This document shows, piece after piece, positions 1 through 4,373 of a stretch of DNA of 6,828 bases. A program made the translations under genes and the position numbers. A model generated the notes under the pieces. The model saw nothing but the letters and a program-made list of their open reading frames with translations, was not told the DNA's origin and searched no databases. The first letter of the stretch is position 1. Each line of letters opens with the position of its first letter. This DNA is from CAZUDO01 sp964618895 (GTDB taxonomy: Bacteria; Desulfobacterota; Binatia; DP-6): assembly GCA_964618895.1 (NCBI GenBank), contig CAZUDO010000005.1, forward strand, positions 1-6,828, given 5' to 3'.

Positions 1-1020
1 CCCGGAGGGATCCGGGCTCGGGGGCGAGAGCGTCGCCATGTCGACCGTGTTCACCACCGTCGGCGTGAACGAACCCGCGGCAGCCAACGGTGCAGCAGCG
101 AGCGAGAGCTCGACAATCTGGCCCGAGCCCTGGGCGCTGCCGGCGTCGGCCACGTACATGCTCAGCTCGCCGGTGGCGTCCGTGCGATCGCCGCTGGGAG
201 CGAAGGCCATACCACCGGAGGGCGTAAGCCTGAGCGCTGAGACGTCGCGCGTGACGATCGCGTCCCCGGCGGTGGTGAGCTCGACGAGCTTCTGCGACCC
301 GCCAAGATGGAGGTGGCCCGTAGACGGATCGAACGCCAGGCCACGGACGCCGCTGACGCCGGTCGGGCGTAGGTCGATCTCGGAAACGGTCGCCGTGGCG
401 AAGCTTCCGTCGGCGGCGGGCTCAATGCGAACGATCGCCGGGACACCTGCATCGAGGATGTACACGACGCCGCTGGCCGGATCGACGGCCATCCCTTGCG
501 GGTCTCGGAGATCGAGGCGCAGGGCGCGACGGACGAGTGTGCTGGGGTCGAGATCGCCGCTGGCATCGGCCCGCACCTCGAGCAACCGGTCCGCGCTGCC
601 GAGCAGGAGGAGCCGGTTGCCGCGGGCGTCAAACGCGATGTTGACCGGGTCTTCGAGCGCCGCCGCGATCCGCGACGAGCCGGCCCGATCCGAGACCGGC
701 GAGGCGGCGAACGGCGTGAGTCTGACGACCTCGGTCTCGGCAGACGCGCCGCCTGGGCGACCGACGACATAGAACGAGTTGCTCCGAGACGAGAAGGCGA
801 GGCCGACCGGAGCTACGACACGCGTGCGCTCGGCCTCCAGCACGTGGACCAGCCGGGCGCCTCCACCCCGCGCGAGTGTCGCTTCAGGGGCAGCGGAGGC
901 CGTTCCGCCGAACAACACGGACGCGACGCCCGCAAGGGCAAGCAGCGATGCGGCTCCTCGCGCCACAGACATACCTATCGCGTGCTCGCACGCCTCGCGA
1001 GCCCGGTTTCCCTGGATCAA
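1..1020 (-). CDS. Gene C: N-terminal part of a third exported beta-propeller paralogue, 3'-partial
   Basis: The frame is open from an in-frame TGA at 1189-1191 to the window edge. The chosen start is the TTG at 1020, directly behind GGAGGAGGG; an in-frame ATG at 972 is the alternative. Either start gives a signal peptide with core ASLLALAGVASVLFGG and cleavage motif ASA before APE. The mature part is the first beta-propeller, with blade motifs APVGLAFS, DPVNIAFD, DPQGMAVD, GVRGLAFD and PSGGMAFAP, then a linker ending SPDPSG where the second propeller of gene B would begin. A hand alignment of the segment beginning around ETEVVRLTPFA gives 50 identities in 66 residues to gene B without gaps. 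The mature part seen has no cysteine. It lies after a terminator-like hairpin and has its own leader, so it may be expressed separately. By homology the missing part should contain the second propeller, PKD and C-terminal domains; that is inference. Confidence 0.88.
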   Translation of the reverse strand, partial: MIQGNRAREACEHAIGMSVARGAASLLALAGVASVLFGGTASAAPEATLARGGGARLVHVLEAERTRVVAPVGLAFSSRSNSFYVVGRPGGASAETEVVRLTPFAASPVSDRAGSSRIAAALEDPVNIAFDARGNRLLLLGSADRLLEVRADASGDLDPSTLVRRALRLDLRDPQGMAVDPASGVVYILDAGVPAIVRIEPAADGSFATATVSEIDLRPTGVSGVRGLAFDPSTGHLHLGGSQKLVELTTAGDAIVTRDVSALRLTPSGGMAFAPSGDRTDATGELSMYVADAGSAQGSGQIVELSLAAAPLAAAGSFTPTVVNTVDMATLSPPSPDPSG

Positions 1021-1023
1021 GAA

Positions 1024-1032
1024 CCCTCCTCC
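1024..1032 (-). promoter_or_regulatory. Shine-Dalgarno of gene C that selects the TTG start
   Basis: GGAGGAGGG is followed 3 bases later by the TTG at 1020, so the core GGAGG has a 7-base spacing. The downstream ATG at 972 is preceded by GCACGCGATAGGT, a much poorer site. The parallel with gene B supports the TTG choice. Confidence 0.65.
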
Positions 1033-1036
1033 GCTG

Positions 1037-1051
1037 CGCGGCGGTGCCGCG
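1037..1051 (-). promoter_or_regulatory. 5' leader hairpin before the ribosome site of gene C
   Basis: The stem CGCGGC (1051-1046) pairs with GCCGCG (1042-1037) around the loop ACC. It ends exactly 4 bases before the Shine-Dalgarno. A matching hairpin stands at the same place before gene B. It may protect the transcript 5' end or affect ribosome access; the effect is not deducible from sequence alone. Confidence 0.5.
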
Positions 1052-1065
1052 TAACCCCTTGTCGC

Positions 1066-1093
1066 AGCGTACGACGAAACGTGAATCCTGCAA
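1066..1093 (-). promoter_or_regulatory. Putative promoter of gene C
   Basis: TTGCAG (1093-1088) and TACGCT (1071-1066) are separated by 16 bases. Each is a partial match to sigma-70 type boxes. Support comes from a similar arrangement before gene B and from the shared extension GCTGCGAC at the -10 box. It is 33 bases upstream of the Shine-Dalgarno and adjacent to the 22-bp palindrome. The conserved bases might instead be relics of gene duplication. Confidence 0.42.
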
Positions 1094-1114
1094 GGTGATC
1101 CGATCGGATCACCT
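1093..1114. promoter_or_regulatory. Perfect 22-bp palindrome upstream of gene C, candidate operator
   Basis: AGGTGATCCGA and its exact reverse complement meet without a spacer. The element ends on the first base of the putative -35 of gene C and lies 73 bases from the TTG start. A spacerless palindrome beside a promoter suggests a dimeric regulator site; a hairpin is less likely because there is no loop. The corresponding position before gene B has no such palindrome. The regulator is unknown. Confidence 0.5.
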
Positions 1115-1149
1115 AAGCGCGGCGCCGCGGACGCCTTCGAGGTCCTTCG

Positions 1150-1186
1150 CCAGACCGGAATCCGCACGACGCGGATTCCGGTCTGG
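1150..1186 (-). terminator. Perfect 16-bp hairpin after gene B
   Basis: On the minus strand the arm CCAGACCGGAATCCGC (1186-1171) is followed by a 5-base loop and its exact complement (1165-1150). It begins 9 bases after the TAA of gene B. No T-run follows, so this is a U-tract-less terminator of the kind often seen in high-GC bacteria, or an mRNA 3'-end stabiliser. The stem is symmetric and would fold on either strand, but no converging plus-strand gene is seen. Confidence 0.68.
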
Positions 1187-1195
1187 CCTCACCGA

Positions 1196-4100
1196 TTACG
1201 GCAGGTCGATCGCGAACAGATCGTTCCCGGCGAGCCCGAAGAGGCTTCCGTCGAAGGAGAGCGAGAACGAGGCACACGACGTGGTGGGTCCCGTCGTCGG
1301 CGAGTTGCAAGCGAAGACATCCTCGTCGGCGCCCGAGAGACCCGAGACGCCGAAGCTGCCCCTGGTCGAGAGGTAGATGTTCCCCAGGGCGTCGAAAGCT
1401 ACGCCGTCGATGTCCTCGCCCGAGGTCGTGAGCCCAACATCGCTTCCGTTGAAGTACATCTCCCAGGCGCCCGTGCCCGGAGTGAACGCAAGCACGTCTT
1501 TGTCCTCGCCGGTGACACCGGTGACGCTGACTGCGCCGGCTGTGGAGATCAGAAGCCGTCCGTCGCCGAGGACCTCGAACGCGTCGACGTCCTCACCCGA
1601 GGCCGTGAGCTCGGCATTTCCCCCGTCGAAGAACATGGCCCAGGTGCCCGTCGAGGTCCCGCCGAGAGAGCCCGGGGTGAGCGCTATCACGTCCTCATCC
1701 TGGCCGGACAGCCCCGGAACCGCGAAGGAGCCCGCGGTGGAAACGAGGAGTCGTCCGTCGCCCAGGATTGCCAAGGCGTCGATGTTCTCGGTGCTCGACT
1801 CGAGCCCGACATCACTCCCGTCGAGGAGGAGGCTGAAGCTCGACCCGTCGAAGGCGACGATGTCCTGAGGGGTGACGGGGACGCCGTTGAGCGTCTGTGC
1901 CGTCCCGGCCGAGAAGTAGAGCGTCGCCGCGTTGACGGTGACCACGACCTCGTCGAAGCTCGTGAGCTGACCGTCGAACGCGCTCAAGCGGAGCACGTAG
2001 CTGCCGGTCATCGAGAACGTTGCGGACGTGTCCACGGCGTTCACGTCTCCGAACGTGACGGTGCCGGGGCCGCTCGTCTCCGACCAGGTGGTGGTCAAGG
2101 GGCCTGGCAGCCCATCGTCAGTGACCGTGGCGTCGAGGGCCGCGCTCGCGGGAAGAGTCAGCGTCTCGTCGGATCCTGCGCTTACCGATGGCGCCTGGTT
2201 CGATCCGGCCGGATTGACGGTGATCGTGACAGTGTCGGTCGTCGGCAGCGCGCTGTCCGTCGCTTCGAGCTGGAGGACATAGGTGCCGTTGATCGAGAAG
2301 GTGGCCGTCGTGTCGACCGCGTTCGCGTTCCCGAAGCTGACGGTGCCCGGGCCAGTCAGCTCGGTCCACGTCGTGGTCACCGTCGCGGGCGGGTTCGGCA
2401 GGTTGTCGTCGGTGACCGTGCCGTTGAGGCTGGCGCTCGCAGGCAGGGCGATCGTCTGGTTGGGACCGGCATCGACGAACGGCGGGTTATTCACAGGGGG
2501 CCCGGTCGAGGGCGCGGTGAACTCGAAGATCAGGCCGTCGACGGCTCTGGGATCGTTGTTGTTATCGACCTCCCGATCGGCGAAGTAGAAGCGCTTGACG
2601 CCGGTTCCATTGCTCGCGGGTGCGTAGGCGAGTCCGGCCGGCCTGAAGTCGGGCGCAGCCGACACGTTGATCGTCTGCAACAGAGCGCCACTCCTGGTGG
2701 TCTCGACGATGATGGGGCCGCTCTGGCGGTTCGACAGGACGAGGAGTGTTCCGCTGTCTGCCTTGTATTCGACGCTCTCGGGGTCGCCGACCCCGTAGGC
2801 CGAGACGTCGAAATGACCGATGAGAGTGCCGTTGGTTTCATAGTGGTAGATCTCGGCGTTGACTCCGTCGGCCACCCACAGCCGGTTCTCCTGGGTGTCG
2901 TAGGCGATTCCCTCGGGATCGTTGTTGTTGTTCCCGTTGGCCTGCGTGCTGAACGACGTCCAGGTGTCGTCGGCGGTCCCGATACTGCCGTCCCCGCCCG
3001 GGTTCAGGTTGTACACCTTCTTGCCGCCGTCCTCCGTGACGAAGTAGTGCCCGGTCGTCGGTTGCCAGGTCACCCCTACCGGCTCCTGCGTCATGGGAGT
3101 GGACGTGGGCGCGACCTTTGAGATGTTCGCCGTGTCGACCACGGTTCCACCGAGCGTCATCTCCCACACATTCACTCCCTGAAAATGGGTGATGTTGTTG
3201 ACGGTCTCCTCGACCTCTCCGTCGACCATCAGCAACGTGTTTCTCGGAGGGGGCAGATACGTGAGCCCGGAAGGATCTGGACTGGGCGGAGTCCCAGGCG
3301 GCGAGAACGCCGCCGTGTTGATCGTGTTCTTCAGCTCCGCGACGAAGTCGATCGCCGCGATCGCCACGAGCGGAACCAGCGACAACTCCATGATCTGGCC
3401 GGAGCTTTGCGGTCCGCCGCTGTCTGCCACGTACACGCTGAGTTGGCTGGGGTCGTCCGTCTGGTCGCCGCTGGGAGCGAAGGTCATTCCCTCGGGAGTG
3501 GTGAGCTCCAGGCCGGACAAGTCGCGGGTGGCGACCACCTCTCCAGCCATGGTCAGCTCCACCAGGCTCTGCGCACTGCGGAGTTGAAGGTTGCCGGACG
3601 ATGGGTCGAAAGCCAGACCGCGGACGCCGCCCACGCCGCTCGGACGCAGGTCGATCTCGGCGATCAGCGCCTTATCGAACCCCCCGTCGGCTGTCGGCTC
3701 CAAGCGCAGGATCCGCGGCTGGGCAGCGTCGAGGATGAACACTGCTCCGCTCGGATCGACAGTCATCCCCTGCGGGTCTTGCACATCGAGGCGGAGAGCA
3801 CCCCGACGGGCGAGCGTCCTGGGATCGAGGTCGCCGTTGGCGTTCGCCCGCACCTCGAGCAACCGGTCCGCGTTGTCCAGCAGGAGGAGTCGGCTGTGGC
3901 GGGGATCGAATGCCACGTTCACCGGATCCTTGACCGCCGCTGAAATTCGCGCCGAGCCGGCTCTGTCCGAAACAGGCGAGTGCGCGAACGGCGTGAGCCT
4001 GACGACGTCGGTGTCTGGAGCCCCGCCGCCCGGACGCGCACCGACGACGTGGAACGACTTGGTGCCGGCCGCGAAGGCCAGTCCCACCGGTGACGCTACG

Positions 4101-4285
4101 CCGATCCTGTCGACCTCGAGTACTTGGGCTTGCCGGACGACGGCAGAACCCTGGGGCGGACCCCCATCGAGTGCTGCGGAGGCCGTCACACTGAAGAACG
4201 CCGAGACGAGAAACGCGGACACGAGCCCGTACCCAGCGAGCCGCATGATTGGCCGCGAGCCCGCGGCGTGAGCGATCTTCCCCAA
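1196..4285 (-). CDS. Gene B: exported double beta-propeller, tandem PKD and four-repeat C-terminal domain protein
   Basis: A complete gene of about 1029 residues from the TTG at 4285, which sits 8 bases after GGAGGGG. An ATG 13 codons later (4246) is an alternative start. A TTG at 4363 opens the longest frame but lacks a usable ribosome site. The signal peptide has a hydrophobic core LVSAFLVSAFFSVT and an ASA cleavage site. Counting from codon 4363, domains are: propeller one (about 80-330, blades such as DPVNVAFD, DPQGMTVD, GVRGLAFD); a Pro-rich linker (354-365); propeller two (about 365-616); PKD-like domains at 626-717 and 721-811, the second preceded by NQAPSVSAG; and the acidic repeat domain (815-1055). 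The protein has two cysteines, C1019 and C1030, in the last repeat. No active site or membrane anchor is seen. The domains point to a secreted scaffold or ligand-binding protein; the ligand is unknown. A perfect hairpin follows the TAA. Confidence 0.93.
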   Translation of the reverse strand: MGKIAHAAGSRPIMRLAGYGLVSAFLVSAFFSVTASAALDGGPPQGSAVVRQAQVLEVDRIGVASPVGLAFAAGTKSFHVVGARPGGGAPDTDVVRLTPFAHSPVSDRAGSARISAAVKDPVNVAFDPRHSRLLLLDNADRLLEVRANANGDLDPRTLARRGALRLDVQDPQGMTVDPSGAVFILDAAQPRILRLEPTADGGFDKALIAEIDLRPSGVGGVRGLAFDPSSGNLQLRSAQSLVELTMAGEVVATRDLSGLELTTPEGMTFAPSGDQTDDPSQLSVYVADSGGPQSSGQIMELSLVPLVAIAAIDFVAELKNTINTAAFSPPGTPPSPDPSGLTYLPPPRNTLLMVDGEVEETVNNITHFQGVNVWEMTLGGTVVDTANISKVAPTSTPMTQEPVGVTWQPTTGHYFVTEDGGKKVYNLNPGGDGSIGTADDTWTSFSTQANGNNNNDPEGIAYDTQENRLWVADGVNAEIYHYETNGTLIGHFDVSAYGVGDPESVEYKADSGTLLVLSNRQSGPIIVETTRSGALLQTINVSAAPDFRPAGLAYAPASNGTGVKRFYFADREVDNNNDPRAVDGLIFEFTAPSTGPPVNNPPFVDAGPNQTIALPASASLNGTVTDDNLPNPPATVTTTWTELTGPGTVSFGNANAVDTTATFSINGTYVLQLEATDSALPTTDTVTITVNPAGSNQAPSVSAGSDETLTLPASAALDATVTDDGLPGPLTTTWSETSGPGTVTFGDVNAVDTSATFSMTGSYVLRLSAFDGQLTSFDEVVVTVNAATLYFSAGTAQTLNGVPVTPQDIVAFDGSSFSLLLDGSDVGLESSTENIDALAILGDGRLLVSTAGSFAVPGLSGQDEDVIALTPGSLGGTSTGTWAMFFDGGNAELTASGEDVDAFEVLGDGRLLISTAGAVSVTGVTGEDKDVLAFTPGTGAWEMYFNGSDVGLTTSGEDIDGVAFDALGNIYLSTRGSFGVSGLSGADEDVFACNSPTTGPTTSCASFSLSFDGSLFGLAGNDLFAIDLP
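1199..1921 (-). repeat. Four-repeat acidic C-terminal domain of gene B
   Basis: The same repeat organisation as the end of gene A. Counting from codon 4363, there is a partial unit at 815-854, units at 855-919, 920-978 and 979-1044, and a closing tail NDLFAIDLP at 1045-1055. Unit lengths are 65, 59 and 66; the third unit has lost six residues in the TPxSLG loop. The fourth unit has two cysteines, C1019 and C1030, where gene A has an uninterrupted TP loop, so a local disulfide is possible after export. Confidence 0.75.
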
Positions 4286-4293
4286 GGTCAACT

Positions 4294-4300
4294 CCCCTCC
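4294..4300 (-). promoter_or_regulatory. Shine-Dalgarno of gene B that selects the TTG start
   Basis: GGAGGGG lies 8 bases before the TTG at 4285. The ATG at 4246 has no comparable purine-rich site in the preceding bases, which read CGCGGCCAATC, so the TTG is preferred. Confidence 0.65.
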
Positions 4301-4304
4301 ATAG

Positions 4305-4323
4305 CGCGGCGATGTGCGCCGCG
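4305..4323 (-). promoter_or_regulatory. 5' leader hairpin before the ribosome site of gene B
   Basis: The stem CGCGGCG (4323-4317) pairs with CGCCGCG (4311-4305) around the loop CACAT. It ends 4 bases before the Shine-Dalgarno, as in gene C. Relative to gene C it has one additional G-C pair and a different loop, so the stem is retained while the loop changes. Confidence 0.5.
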
Positions 4324-4334
4324 TCCCGCGTCGC

Positions 4335-4363
4335 AGCCTAGAGTCAAGTAGCGGATCGTGCAA
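4335..4363 (-). promoter_or_regulatory. Putative promoter of gene B
   Basis: TTGCAC (4363-4358) and TAGGCT (4340-4335) are separated by 17 bases, starting 10 bases after the stop of gene A. The match to consensus is modest, but the element resembles the one before gene C in sequence (TTGCA-GAT-C and TA-GCTGCGAC) and in distance to the Shine-Dalgarno (34 versus 33 bases). A stronger -35 look-alike, TTGACT, lies inside the spacer but has no good -10 box at 17 bases. Gene B may also be read through from gene A. Confidence 0.4.
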
Positions 4364-4373
4364 CCCCTCGACG

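Noticed and set aside
38..772. Plus-strand open frame of 244 codons
   Set aside because: It is antisense to gene C, whose frame aligns residue by residue with gene B. The predicted protein is low-complexity Ser/Arg/Pro-rich, typical of a GC-rich shadow frame.
1196..1230. Search for LPXTG, PEP-CTERM or another C-terminal anchor in genes A and B
   Set aside because: Both proteins end directly in NDxFAIDLP with no hydrophobic segment or basic tail, so no anchor is supported.
884..1310. Small open frames on both strands around the B/C intergenic region
   Set aside because: They overlap signal-peptide codons, the terminator hairpin or the C-terminal repeats of B, and lack convincing ribosome sites or recognisable protein features.
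2921..2932. Short GTT repeat (four Asn codons in gene B), considered as a slippage or phase-variation tract
   Set aside because: Only four units and a multiple of three, so length changes would not shift the frame. It is a small Asn-rich loop, absent from gene A.
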